A stretch of 64,000 bases of DNA from Leptonema sp964619535 (lineage in GTDB: Bacteria > Spirochaetota > Leptospiria > Leptospirales > Leptonemataceae): the NCBI GenBank assembly GCA_964619535.1, contig CAZUEX010000004.1:62001-126000 (forward strand). Direction: 5' to 3'. Shown piece by piece: positions 17,361 to 26,632 of this stretch. The notes below the pieces were generated by a model, which had not been told where the DNA came from, did no database searches, and saw only the letters and a list, made by a program, of their open reading frames with translations. Position 1 is the stretch's first letter. Each line of letters begins with the position of its first letter. Position numbers and translations under genes: made by a program.

Positions 17361-17708
17361 TTGCAAGGCGTCGGTCGGTCCCTATCTTACGGTGTGGTAG
17401 AACGACGCCGGTATCCTCGCATTATCGTTGCCCTGTCAGGAATCACCTTCCTGTCGGGCGAGGATCGGTTCGATGTGGTGAACATGGCGGAGGATGGGTT
17501 CTGCCTCAGGCGGCAGGGCGGGCGAAGGGTGGCCCCCGGTCAGCCCATCGATGGCGTGCTGCAATGGCCAGAAAAGAATGTTGAGAAGAACCTCAGGGGC
17601 TTGATTTGCTGGTCCCGATCGGTCGATGATGGAAATATGTACTACGGAGTGCATGCAGACGTATCGGACCTACGTGATTTCCGTCAGACAGGAGAACAGG
17701 GACCTTGA
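17361..17708 (+). CDS. Small PilZ-domain protein
   Basis: A protein of about 104-115 residues that is essentially one PilZ domain: 'ERRRYPRIIVALSG' at the start supplies the arginine motif and 'VVNMAEDGFCLR' the middle strand. It is a probable cyclic-di-GMP sensor. The start is unclear: TTG 17361 keeps the longest frame, while GTG 17394 begins right at 'VERRRYPR'. An ATG at 17356 with a good AGAAGGG site opens a different frame that stops after 14 codons. The gene overlaps the next one by 4 bp (TTGA), so c-di-GMP may control the glycosyltransferase-like protein. Confidence 0.75.
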   Translation: MQGVGRSLSYGVVERRRYPRIIVALSGITFLSGEDRFDVVNMAEDGFCLRRQGGRRVAPGQPIDGVLQWPEKNVEKNLRGLICWSRSVDDGNMYYGVHADVSDLRDFRQTGEQGP

Positions 17709-19402
17709 TTTACTCTGAATCTGCCCTTGCCAGGCGGATGTTTGCTCGATTCCTGCCCGCCTATGCTTCCCGGGCCGGCTATTTTGATGGCGTTTCGCCA
17801 GAAGGCCTGTTCCCTGAAAGGATTTATCCCATACCCGTGCATCTGGCACCGGCTGCAAGCCTGGACGGAATCTGGGTCGATTCGGCGCATGCTCCTCAGA
17901 ACAGCAAGGATCTTGCAGCGGTGTTGCAGACACTGGGAGCCGGCGGCGTGGGCATCCTTTTTCTTCCAGCGAAACACTGGAGTCGTCGGGCCATCAGCGA
18001 TTTCTGCCGTGGCGCCGGCATGCAGTTGCTGTTTCTAAGTCCTGTGCCGGCCAAGGGGCGCATCAAGATGACACCTGCCGGACTGCCGGTGCCGCGAAGT
18101 ATTCTGCGTCGCATCCTGCTGCGTCTGGTAACGGCCTTTTTTCCTTCGTTAGCCGGTATTTTTGGCCGTGAACTCTTTGTGATCGTTCAGAAAAGCCCCG
18201 CACGACACCGCGAAACGGACGGTATGAGGTTAAGCGTGATCATTCCCGCGCTTACAGCCGATCGATTGAAACAGTGGGAGGAGTTTATTGCCCGCCATCG
18301 CGTGCATGAGGTGGAACTCATCTCCGTTGAAGACGATGTATCGGCCTCTTCGGTATCGGGTGCATCGATTCATGTGCAGCATTACCGGGAAGCGGGCCGG
18401 GCAGAGGCCATTCGCAGTGGGCTTCTGCACAGCCGGGGAAAATCCGTTCTAATCGATGCCGATCAGCGTTGTTCACCCGAATATCTTTTCGATCTGATGC
18501 ATGCCAGGATGCAGGCAAAGCAGAAGGCAGATATCGTTGTTGGTCTGGACGGTGCCGGGCGATTGTGGTGGGGAAGACGCCTTATCAATCGGTGGCTAAC
18601 GGGATTCTCTGATCCTGATCCATTGTTCTTGCTTCTGTCTGATCGAGCGATTCGTGATTGGATCGATCTGCATCCGGAACAGATGAGCGGCTATGCCTAT
18701 GCTGCCGGCCTGCATATGCGATCGAAGCTGCAGATTGAAGAGGTTGAGCTTGCCATCGAGCCTCCTCTTCCGCCCCGTCGCAGACAGAAGCCTTCTCTGC
18801 TGCTGTATATCCTTCACAGGGTGCGACGCGGCAGCATCTATCTTGTTCTTCCCTTGCTGCTGCCCCTGTTGCTTTACGGAATGACAGCCGTTTCGTTGCC
18901 AGAGCTTGATGGGAGGCCTGTGCTACCGGCTGAGGCGATACGTGCGGCCGCTTTTCGACCGCTGACCGTTCGTCACTGGTCAGAGGTCTTTGAGGCCGGG
19001 TTAACCCTCGGAGCAAAGGCTTTTGTCTTCACAGAGGATGTCTTGATTCCCGCAGCACAGGAAGGCGTACGATGGACGTACCATCTGATACCGCCACCTC
19101 AGCAGAAAGAACTGGCTGCCCGGTTTTTTTTTGTTCTGCTTGCAGGACAGCTGATCCATCTATGGAATGTAATCGCTGTCTTTCGGCGCCCCTCTGGTTC
19201 CCTTCTGCCGTGGGCCATAGCCCAGGGAGAGGCCCTGCTGATTCTTCTCTGGATGGGTAGAGACCCCCTGCTTGACTGGAAGTTTTCCACCGACTCGGCT
19301 CTGTCGCTTTTCTCTGCCGGATTGGCTCTGCATGTAGTTTTCTTTTTAGCGTATCGCTTCCTCTTTCGACCCGGTTGGGGAAAGCCTGGCCGTCACCTCT
19401 GA
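17705..19402 (+). CDS. Divergent GT2-like membrane protein
   Basis: This 565-residue protein has three parts. Residues 1-170 carry a region I do not recognise, perhaps related to methyltransferase folds. Residues 175-365 look like a glycosyltransferase family 2 domain: 'LSVIIPAL', then 'HYREAGRAEAIRSGLLHSRG' and 'SVLIDADQRCSPEYL'. The usual DxD is reduced to 'DAD', and the first part has diverged ('ELISVEDDV' in place of the 'E.I.VdD.S' pattern). Residues 380-565 contain four or five membrane segments. It could be a polyprenyl-sugar or lipid glycosyltransferase. It starts at a TTG with AGGAG nine bases upstream, overlaps the PilZ gene, and its last 57 bp overlap a convergent gene. Confidence 0.55.
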   Translation: MIYSESALARRMFARFLPAYASRAGYFDGVSPEGLFPERIYPIPVHLAPAASLDGIWVDSAHAPQNSKDLAAVLQTLGAGGVGILFLPAKHWSRRAISDFCRGAGMQLLFLSPVPAKGRIKMTPAGLPVPRSILRRILLRLVTAFFPSLAGIFGRELFVIVQKSPARHRETDGMRLSVIIPALTADRLKQWEEFIARHRVHEVELISVEDDVSASSVSGASIHVQHYREAGRAEAIRSGLLHSRGKSVLIDADQRCSPEYLFDLMHARMQAKQKADIVVGLDGAGRLWWGRRLINRWLTGFSDPDPLFLLLSDRAIRDWIDLHPEQMSGYAYAAGLHMRSKLQIEEVELAIEPPLPPRRRQKPSLLLYILHRVRRGSIYLVLPLLLPLLLYGMTAVSLPELDGRPVLPAEAIRAAAFRPLTVRHWSEVFEAGLTLGAKAFVFTEDVLIPAAQEGVRWTYHLIPPPQQKELAARFFFVLLAGQLIHLWNVIAVFRRPSGSLLPWAIAQGEALLILLWMGRDPLLDWKFSTDSALSLFSAGLALHVVFFLAYRFLFRPGWGKPGRHL

Positions 19403-20233
19403 CAGGATGACTCCACCGAGAATGATGAAGCCACCGATCCATTCGTTTACGGTGGGCCAGATGCCCGGATAGGCAATCGTAATGAACGTGGCAAAGACCG
19501 GTTCCATGGCATAGAGGATGGAGGCACGAACGGGCGTGGTTGCAGGCTGATACTTCAGCATGATGTAGACGGCAAGCAGGCTTGCAGGAATGGCCAGGTA
19601 CAGAAGCAGCGCAACAGACAGAGGCGTCCACTGTGGCGGTGGGGCCTTGGCCATCAGGGCCAGTATCATCCCCCCTGCTGCACAGAACAGGAACTGCCAG
19701 AACAGTATGGAAGCCATGCGACCTTCTGAATCCGTGCGATCGACGGCTATGATATAACCCGCGAAGGCTCCTGCAGAGGCAAAGGTAATCCAGTCGCCGC
19801 GATTGATCTCACCGCTGGCAGGCTGGACGAGAATGGCAGCTCCGGTAAGCAGTATGGCCGTGCTGATGTAATTCCACAGCGTTGGACGGCGTCCGGCAAA
19901 GATGATCTGAAAGGCCAGTACGTACAGAACCAGAAGATAGGTAATGAAGGCAGACTTTGCCGGCGTTGTATAGGCCAGGCCCAGCGTTTGCAGATAAAAG
20001 CCAGAGAAGGTAAGGGCGCCGAGTATTGTGCCGGAGCGAAAGCCAGCCATGCACCTGAGCAGGCCACCGCGAAAGAGGAAGGGCAGAAGGATCAGGGCAG
20101 CAATGGCAAAGCGCAGGGCCACGATGTAACCGGCGTCGGCATAATGCAAGAGGACGTTGATGGCCGGAAACGTGCCGCCCCAGATCATGGTTGCGCCCAG
20201 CAAAAAAAGCTCGGCCCGAAAGCGCTGGATCAT
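19346..20233 (-). CDS. EamA/DMT-family membrane transporter
   Basis: This 295-residue protein with ten predicted helices has two EamA units: 'LFLLGATMIWGGTFPAINVLL' at the start and 'AIPASLLAVYIMLKYQPATTPVRASILYAMEPVFA' in the second half. The latter 'P..a..i...ePv.a' pattern is typical of the family. The transported compound is unknown. Its ATG at 20233 lies only 12 bp from the start of the divergent sodium symporter gene, and its 3' end overlaps the convergent glycosyltransferase-like gene by 57 bp. Confidence 0.88.
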   Translation of the reverse strand: MIQRFRAELFLLGATMIWGGTFPAINVLLHYADAGYIVALRFAIAALILLPFLFRGGLLRCMAGFRSGTILGALTFSGFYLQTLGLAYTTPAKSAFITYLLVLYVLAFQIIFAGRRPTLWNYISTAILLTGAAILVQPASGEINRGDWITFASAGAFAGYIIAVDRTDSEGRMASILFWQFLFCAAGGMILALMAKAPPPQWTPLSVALLLYLAIPASLLAVYIMLKYQPATTPVRASILYAMEPVFATFITIAYPGIWPTVNEWIGGFIILGGVILSEVTARLSPTGSKEEAIR

Positions 20234-20245
20234 AAACGTATCCCG

Positions 20246-22066
20246 ATGTTTGCTCTTACGGCTCTGGATTTGCTGGTCATCGTTTCTTATTTTGTCCTGG
20301 TAATCGGCATCGGTTTCACCATGCGAAACCGTGCAGCGTCTGGAGTCGACTCCTATTTCCTGGCCGGGCGTTCGCTTGCCTGGTGGTGGCTTGGAACGTC
20401 CATCGTGGCCACGACCTTTTCTGCAGATACACCTCTGGCTATTGCCGGAATTACCGCGAAACAGGGCGTGTCCGGGAACTGGTTCTGGTGGAGCTGGATC
20501 CTCAGCTACATGGCCATTACCGTATTTTTTGCCAGGCGCTGGCGTCGCACCGGGGCGTTAACGGACGTGGAGTTTACCGAGCTGCGGTACGGAGGACGTC
20601 CTGCTTCTTCCCTGCGTATGGTCAAGGCCTTCTATTTAAGCGTGGTTATGAACTCCATCATTCTGGGATGGATCTTTCGATCGCTGAGCAAGATCTTTTT
20701 GCCCTATGTGCAGTGGACGGATCTGATCGGTGCCGATGCTTATGAAGGCTTCGTGTCGGTATGGCCAACCATGCTGCACCTCGATTCGCCCAACAGCACT
20801 CTTACGTTGCTTGTCAGTCTGTCCGTGATTCTTTTCTATTCGAGCATGGGCGGGATTCGCGGTGGTGTGATCAACGACCTGATCCAGTTCGCGATGGCCA
20901 TGGGAGGCTCCATCCTCTTTGCCTATCTTGCGGTGCAGTCCGCCGGTGGCATGGATCAGGTTGTACAGCGTGTAGAAGACATCGATCCAGGGCTTCTGTC
21001 GTTCTTTCCTGACTTTGATCGCATCCCCTGGACGGTCTTTGGCGTGTACTTTGTGGTACAGTGGTGGGCGCAGTATTTTTCAGATGGCACGGGCTACATT
21101 GCCCAGCGCATCAATACAGCGCGAAGCGAGCGTGATGCTCAGCTTGGATCCCTGTGGTTTAATGTGGCCAACTACGCCCTGCGTACATGGCCCTGGGTCA
21201 TTATCGGTCTTGTGGGCCTTGCTCTTTTTCCACCTGCCTCTGAAGCCTGTGCAGGCCAGGCCGGTTCGATGATCTGTGCCGATCGAGAGATGGCCTATCC
21301 CGTGCTCATTCATCATGTGCTTTCGCCCTATCCTGGCCTTGTGGGATTCCTGCTTGCCGGATTACTGGCTGCTTTTATGAGCACGGTGGACACGCACATT
21401 AACTGGGGGGCATCCTATCTTGTGAACGACATCTATCTGCGCTTCCTGCGACCCGGCGCCGGTCGTCTGGAACAGATGGTCGTAAGCCGCCTCTGTGTCA
21501 TTGGCATTGCCATCGCGGGGCTGGTCATTGCAGCCCATACGACATCGATCGAAGCGGCCTGGAAGTTCCTGCTGGCAATGGCTGCCGGCCTTGGACTGCC
21601 GCAGATGCTTCGATGGCTGTGGTGGCGGGCCAATGCCTGGACCGAGGTGTCCGGTATGGTAGCGTCGCTTGTGCTCAGTCTGCTGCTTTATCCGACCTTT
21701 CCGGATGCACCGCCTGAGCACCTGCTTTTTGCTGTTGCCGCTGGATCAGCCCTTGTCAGTATGGTAGTGACCTTCCTGACACCGCCTGTGGAAACGGCTC
21801 ATTTACGACACTTTGTGGAAAGGGTCGATCCACTGGGGGCATGGCCTTCACAGTTGCGTCCGGCTGCGGTGCAGGGGGCGGGGAGGCGCTTCGCAGCGCA
21901 TGTGATTCTGTGGCTTCTATCATGTACGGCCGTTCTGGCCATGATGTTTACTGTTGGTTATATCCTGTTTTCAAACTGGCTGGCTGCCGGTGTGGCAGCC
22001 GCGATCATGGTACTGACCGGTTATCCGGCTATACTGGGCTTTCGCGGCCACAGGCTGATGTCATAG
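20246..22066 (+). CDS. Sodium:solute symporter family (SSS) protein
   Basis: About 606 residues from the ATG at 20246, with 13-14 hydrophobic segments. The N-terminal 'LDLLVIVSYFVLVIGIGF' and 'SYFLAGRSLAWWWLGTSIVATTFSADTPLAIAG' are classical SSS signatures. 'WAQYFSDGTGYIAQRINTARSERDA' and 'GLLAAFMSTVDTHINWGASYLVNDIY' belong to the core sodium-binding helices. It imports an organic solute (sugar, amino acid or similar) with sodium; the substrate is not clear. The frame stays open upstream, but those codons are antisense to the neighbouring EamA gene, so the ATG beside the first helix was chosen even though its ribosome site is poor. Confidence 0.88.
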   Translation: MFALTALDLLVIVSYFVLVIGIGFTMRNRAASGVDSYFLAGRSLAWWWLGTSIVATTFSADTPLAIAGITAKQGVSGNWFWWSWILSYMAITVFFARRWRRTGALTDVEFTELRYGGRPASSLRMVKAFYLSVVMNSIILGWIFRSLSKIFLPYVQWTDLIGADAYEGFVSVWPTMLHLDSPNSTLTLLVSLSVILFYSSMGGIRGGVINDLIQFAMAMGGSILFAYLAVQSAGGMDQVVQRVEDIDPGLLSFFPDFDRIPWTVFGVYFVVQWWAQYFSDGTGYIAQRINTARSERDAQLGSLWFNVANYALRTWPWVIIGLVGLALFPPASEACAGQAGSMICADREMAYPVLIHHVLSPYPGLVGFLLAGLLAAFMSTVDTHINWGASYLVNDIYLRFLRPGAGRLEQMVVSRLCVIGIAIAGLVIAAHTTSIEAAWKFLLAMAAGLGLPQMLRWLWWRANAWTEVSGMVASLVLSLLLYPTFPDAPPEHLLFAVAAGSALVSMVVTFLTPPVETAHLRHFVERVDPLGAWPSQLRPAAVQGAGRRFAAHVILWLLSCTAVLAMMFTVGYILFSNWLAAGVAAAIMVLTGYPAILGFRGHRLMS

Positions 22067-22186
22067 CGGGCCGTGCCACAGGAAGGCCGATCGCAATGCA
22101 AACCTGTCTGATAATCCAGATGCACGACACCAGAAGAATCACCATGTTCGTGCTGAGCCTCCCCACCTGAATCGTCGGAGAATAAA

Positions 22187-24310
22187 ATGAGACGTGAAAA
22201 GAAGAAATCGATCAGCGCCATCTTTGGCAGTCGCGTGTTTAACGATGCTGCCATGAAGCGGCATCTGCCAAAAGACACCTACAAGGCCATTCGCAAGGTC
22301 ATCGACAGAGGCGGTTCGCTGACGCCCGAACAGGCAGACATTGTGGCGAAGGCGATGAAAGAATGGGCCATCTCGCACGGAGCGACGCATTTTACACACT
22401 GGTTTCAGCCGATGACCGGAGTCACGGCCGAAAAGCATGAAGCCTTTCTGTGGCCTTCTGAGAACGGCAAGGCCGTTGAAACGTTTAGCGGCAAGGAGCT
22501 GATCAAGGGCGAGCCCGATGCTTCTTCGTTCCCTTCCGGTGGTCTGCGCGCTACCTTCGAGGCCCGTGGTTATACAGCCTGGGACATCTCCTCTCCTGCC
22601 TTCTTGAAAGAGGACCAGGGTGGACTGACCCTGTGCATCCCAACCGCTTTCTGTTCTTATACAGGTGAGGCTCTTGATAAAAAGACACCTCTCCTTCTTT
22701 CTATGGAAGCGCTTTCCAGACAGGCAGTTCGGGTTCTACGACTTCTGGGGAATCGCAAGGTGCAGAAGGTGGTGGCCACGCTTGGAGCAGAGCAGGAGTA
22801 TTTTCTCATTGATCGCAAATATTACGAGCGGCGTCCGGATCTGATCTACACAGGTCGCACGCTGTACGGGGCGAAGCCGGCAAAGGGACAGGAGATGGAG
22901 GACCATTACTTTGGTTCGATCAAGGAACGCATCTCTGCCTTCATGAGTGAGCTCGATGAAGAGCTGTGGAAACTTGGCGTCTCTGCCCGTACCCGTCACA
23001 ATGAAGTGGCTCCGGCGCAGCATGAGCTGGCACCCGTTTTTGCAACGGCTAACATTGCCTCGGATCATAATCAGATCATGATGGCAGTGATGAAACAGGT
23101 GGCCATCCGACATGGCCTGGTCTGCCTGTTACATGAGAAGCCCTTTGCCGGGATTAACGGTTCGGGTAAGCATAACAACTGGTCGATGCAGACGGACGAC
23201 GGGCAGAATCTGCTCGATCCTGGCAATACTCCTCACGATAATGCGCAGTTTTTGCTATTCCTGGCTGCCGTGATCAAGGCCGTCGACGAGTATGCGGATC
23301 TGCTTCGCGTATCGGCTGCCAATGCAGGAAACGACCATCGCCTCGGAGCCAATGAGGCCCCTCCTGCCATTATCTCTGTGTTTCTTGGCGATCAGTTAAC
23401 CGACATTCTGGAACAGATCGAGTCCGGTGAAACTCGCGGATCACGGTCCGGTGGCTTCCTCGATATCGGTACATCCGTTCTTCCTCCGTTTCCGCGCGAT
23501 GCTTCGGATCGGAATCGTACCTCCCCCTTTGCCTTTACGGGAAACAAGTTCGAATTCCGTATGGTGCCATCTTCGTCTTCTGTTTCCGCTCCTGTCTTTA
23601 CGCTGAATACCATCGTGGCTGAATCGCTCTGTCAGATAGCGGACCGCCTTGAAAAGGCCACCGATGTTCTTGAAGAGGTTAAGGCTGTCATCAGGGACAT
23701 CATCCGGCAGCATAAAAGGATCGTCTTTAATGGGAATGGCTACTCGGCAGAATGGGTGGAAGAGGCCACCCGTCGAGGCCTGCCAAACCTGACGAATACG
23801 GTCGATGCAGCGAAGGCCATCATTGCCGAAAAGAACAAGAAGCTCTATGAAAAACACGGTGTGTTCAAGGCCGGAGAGCTGGAAGCGCGCTACGAAATCA
23901 CGCTTGATACCTACATCAAGACGATACGCATCGAAGCCGGTGCCATGATCGAGATGGCCGAGCGCATGATCATCCCTGCGGTGATTCGCTATTCGAAGAT
24001 GCTTGCAGAGTCTATCAATGCCGTTGCGGCCACGGGGACGGGGGCCGATACATCGGTAGCACAGGACCGACTGAAACAGGTCAGCGCACTTCTAAAAGAA
24101 TTCGGTGAGGGCATTGCTGCCCTGCGTTCTGCCGTGGAAGAGGCAGAGCAGGCGTCGCATGACGATACCTATGCCGTGGCCTGCCTGTGGAGGGATCGTG
24201 TCTTGACGGCCATGGGCAAAGCCAGGCAGAGTGCCGATCTTCTGGAAGGCCTGGTGGACCGGAGCTACTGGCCGATGCCAACCTATCAGGAGCTGTTGCT
24301 GAAGGTCTGA
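22187..24310 (+). CDS. glnN: Glutamine synthetase type III
   Basis: This 707-residue enzyme makes glutamine from glutamate, ammonia and ATP in the cytoplasm. Length and motifs are those of the large GSIII class: 'AEQEYFLID' (metal-binding glutamate), 'RHNEVAPAQHELAPVF', 'KPFAGINGSGKHNNWSM' (ATP and glutamate site) and 'RLGANEAPPAIISVF'. GSIII enzymes are dodecamers and, unlike type I, are not known to be adenylylated by GlnE. The ATG has CGGAG eight bases upstream. The 120 bp before the gene hold no recognisable riboswitch or NtrC site. It lies three bases from zupT and may share its transcript. Confidence 0.95.
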   Translation: MRREKKKSISAIFGSRVFNDAAMKRHLPKDTYKAIRKVIDRGGSLTPEQADIVAKAMKEWAISHGATHFTHWFQPMTGVTAEKHEAFLWPSENGKAVETFSGKELIKGEPDASSFPSGGLRATFEARGYTAWDISSPAFLKEDQGGLTLCIPTAFCSYTGEALDKKTPLLLSMEALSRQAVRVLRLLGNRKVQKVVATLGAEQEYFLIDRKYYERRPDLIYTGRTLYGAKPAKGQEMEDHYFGSIKERISAFMSELDEELWKLGVSARTRHNEVAPAQHELAPVFATANIASDHNQIMMAVMKQVAIRHGLVCLLHEKPFAGINGSGKHNNWSMQTDDGQNLLDPGNTPHDNAQFLLFLAAVIKAVDEYADLLRVSAANAGNDHRLGANEAPPAIISVFLGDQLTDILEQIESGETRGSRSGGFLDIGTSVLPPFPRDASDRNRTSPFAFTGNKFEFRMVPSSSSVSAPVFTLNTIVAESLCQIADRLEKATDVLEEVKAVIRDIIRQHKRIVFNGNGYSAEWVEEATRRGLPNLTNTVDAAKAIIAEKNKKLYEKHGVFKAGELEARYEITLDTYIKTIRIEAGAMIEMAERMIIPAVIRYSKMLAESINAVAATGTGADTSVAQDRLKQVSALLKEFGEGIAALRSAVEEAEQASHDDTYAVACLWRDRVLTAMGKARQSADLLEGLVDRSYWPMPTYQELLLKV

Positions 24311-24313
24311 TCT

Positions 24314-25120
24314 ATGCACGACGTTGGCAGCGCTCTCTTTTTCACCACCCTGGCCGGTCTGTCGACCGGTCTGGGCAGCGTTCTGGCCATTGTAGCACCG
24401 CGATCGAATCGCAGCATCCTTACACTGTCGCTTGGCTTTTCAGCAGGTGTGATGCTGTATATTTCGTTTATGGAGCTATTGCCGGCTGCCCGTGACGAAT
24501 TCAATCATCATGGGAACGGGCAGGGTATGCTGTATACGGTGCTTGCCTTCTTCGGTGGTATCCTTCTGGTTGCCCTGCTTGACCGCGTGGTGCCGGTTCA
24601 GGTGAATCCGCATGAAAGTCATGATGCCTCTGCCCTGGATCCAGAGGGTAACGCCAGACCACCGAGGAATGCGCTGTTTCGGCTGGGATTGTTAACGGCC
24701 CTTTCGATCGGGTTGCATAACTTCCCTGAAGGAGCGGCCGTATTCTTCAGCAATCTCAGTGGCCGGGAGTTTGGATGGGGCGTGACGCTGGCCGTTGCTC
24801 TGCATAACATTCCCGAGGGGCTGGCCGTTGCCCTGCCGGTTTACTTTGCCACAGGAAGCCGTTCAAAGGCGCTTCTGTATTCTTTTGCCTCGGGCCTTGC
24901 CGAGCCGATCGGAGCCATACTGGGCTATGCGCTTCTGCTGCCCTTTCTCGGGCCGACGGTGATGGGCATTGCCTTTGCCGTTGTGGCCGGTATCATGGTC
25001 TTTCTCTCTCTGGACTCACTGCTGCCTTCCGCTCTGGCCCATGGTCGACATCATGAGGCCGTTTACAGCGTCATGGCAGGGATGGCCCTGATGGCCGTTT
25101 CGCTGCTCATGCTATCCTGA
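24314..25120 (+). CDS. zupT: ZIP-family metal transporter, ZupT type
   Basis: This 268-residue inner-membrane protein has eight predicted helices. The binuclear metal site is clear in helices 4 and 5: 'HNFPEGAAVFF' and 'HNIPEGLAVALP'. A histidine-bearing loop lies after helix 3. ZupT proteins import zinc and also iron, manganese or cobalt. The gene starts three bases after glnN. Its end overlaps the convergent TetR gene by 9 bp. Confidence 0.92.
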   Translation: MHDVGSALFFTTLAGLSTGLGSVLAIVAPRSNRSILTLSLGFSAGVMLYISFMELLPAARDEFNHHGNGQGMLYTVLAFFGGILLVALLDRVVPVQVNPHESHDASALDPEGNARPPRNALFRLGLLTALSIGLHNFPEGAAVFFSNLSGREFGWGVTLAVALHNIPEGLAVALPVYFATGSRSKALLYSFASGLAEPIGAILGYALLLPFLGPTVMGIAFAVVAGIMVFLSLDSLLPSALAHGRHHEAVYSVMAGMALMAVSLLMLS

Positions 25121-25678
25121 TTTGCGCACGGCATCCCAGCATGACCGTATGGTCTCTTCGAGCACCTTGCCGCGAATCGGCGTTCCTCGCAGATGCAGGT
25201 CGGCCAGTGAGATGACAGAGCCATAGAGCAGAGCGAGCGTGATCTCGGAGTTCAGGTTGCGAATCACGCCCGAGCGCCTTGCTTCGCGGAGAAGCTTGCG
25301 AATCGGTCGATACTCCCTTGTTCCTCGCCGGATCGACTCGTTGATAATGGGCGAATCGACATAGCGGGTCAGGAAGCGAAATTCATCGGGATGCTCGATA
25401 AAATGGAAAAACAGGTTCTTCCAGATCAGGCGGAACCGCTCTTCATACGAAAGATTGGGATCATAGCCGCGCAGAAGAGCGGCTCCCATACTGCTTTTTA
25501 ATTCCTGGTACAGTGTGTCGATTAACTGCTCTTTACTCTGAAAAAACTGGTAAATGGTGCCAGCAGCAACGCCTGCCCGGCGCGCCACGTCGGGCACAGA
25601 GGTGCCATGGATACCATGTTCGATGATAAGACTGAGAGCACATCGGAGGATGAGCTCTCGTTTTTCTGGACTGTTCAT
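25112..25678 (-). CDS. TetR/AcrR-family transcriptional regulator
   Basis: This 188-residue protein has an N-terminal TetR helix-turn-helix, 'HGTSVPDVARRAGVAAGTIYQFFQSKEQLI' region (residues 23-52), and an all-helical ligand-binding C-terminus with no recognisable specificity. It is probably a repressor that leaves DNA when bound by a small molecule. The nearest candidates for control are the glycosyltransferase gene upstream on the same strand and its own promoter. The convergent zupT is not an obvious target. Confidence 0.9.
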   Translation of the reverse strand: MNSPEKRELILRCALSLIIEHGIHGTSVPDVARRAGVAAGTIYQFFQSKEQLIDTLYQELKSSMGAALLRGYDPNLSYEERFRLIWKNLFFHFIEHPDEFRFLTRYVDSPIINESIRRGTREYRPIRKLLREARRSGVIRNLNSEITLALLYGSVISLADLHLRGTPIRGKVLEETIRSCWDAVRKSG

Positions 25679-25707
25679 AGAGGAGCCTTCCGCTGAGCGG
25701 CGTTTTG

Positions 25708-26592
25708 TTAGAGCCCGACCATAAGGTTCAGGGACTCAATCTTTTTTTCCAGGGTATTGTACTGCGCATCCTCTGGGAATCCGTATTTTTTTTTCTGGGC
25801 AAGCAGGATGTTCCATTTTGCCTGCAGCGCCTCCCTTACAAGTTGGTCTTCCTCTGCCGTCAGGTGTTCTGTCCTTAGAATCTTAAGCAAAGACTGTACC
25901 CGAAAAAGGTCAATACCCCGGATGCTGCTCAGCTGTTCCCAGGGGCCGGACCGTTTAATGACCAGGGGTTCGAGGTCTACCAGCCCCATCGGATGTCGTA
26001 AAAAATAGCGAATCCACAGGTCATAGTCCTCGCAGGCGCGCAGGGTCGGATCAAATCCGCCCAGGGAAAAGAAGGTGGAGCGTCGGATCAGAACAGAGCT
26101 TGCCGAAACGACGCAGTGATCCAGCGATTCTACCAGAAGCCGGCCAGGGGCCGGCTGCAGACGGGCCGGCACGTGGACCCGTTGCCCGTTCTTGATCCAT
26201 TCCTCGGTGCAGTGCGAGGCATGCAGGTGCGGCCGCTTTTTCATATACTGCAGTTGATGCTGTAGCTTTTGCGGCTTCCACAGATCGTCGGAATCCAGAA
26301 AGGCCAGGAAGGAGCTTCGGGCCCTGGCAGCGCCGATGTTACGGGCAAGGGCCGGCCCGGCCCCAGGAGCCGGAAGCAGAAGCAGGCTACAACGGTGTTT
26401 TTCAAAGTCCTGTTGCATGTCCAGGGCGGCCTCGCGGTCGCTCTGGATGGCATCGGAGGGGCCGTCCAGGACAACGATGACCTCATCGGGCAGTGCGGAA
26501 CCGGCCAGGACTGAAGAAAGGGCCTCTCTGAGCAATGTCGGTCTGTTACGAACGGGCACGATGACGGAAACGTCGGTTCTACTTTCAGGCAT
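25708..26592 (-). CDS. Glycosyltransferase family 2 protein
   Basis: The 294-residue soluble GT-A fold protein begins 'DVSVIVPVRNRPTLLREALSSVL'. The nucleotide-sugar motifs follow: 'EVIVVLDGPSD', 'ARNIGAARARSSFLAFLDSDDLW' with the DxD for metal binding, and 'GGFDPTLRACEDYDLWIRY' with the catalytic ED. It lacks membrane helices, so it probably acts at the cytoplasmic face on a lipid-linked or envelope glycan. Its start lies 40 bp from the divergent UbiA-type gene. Confidence 0.9.
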   Translation of the reverse strand: MPESRTDVSVIVPVRNRPTLLREALSSVLAGSALPDEVIVVLDGPSDAIQSDREAALDMQQDFEKHRCSLLLLPAPGAGPALARNIGAARARSSFLAFLDSDDLWKPQKLQHQLQYMKKRPHLHASHCTEEWIKNGQRVHVPARLQPAPGRLLVESLDHCVVSASSVLIRRSTFFSLGGFDPTLRACEDYDLWIRYFLRHPMGLVDLEPLVIKRSGPWEQLSSIRGIDLFRVQSLLKILRTEHLTAEEDQLVREALQAKWNILLAQKKKYGFPEDAQYNTLEKKIESLNLMVGL

Positions 26593-26632
26593 ATCTGGTT
26601 GACCTTTCGGTTTTTCAGCAAATCGTGGATGG

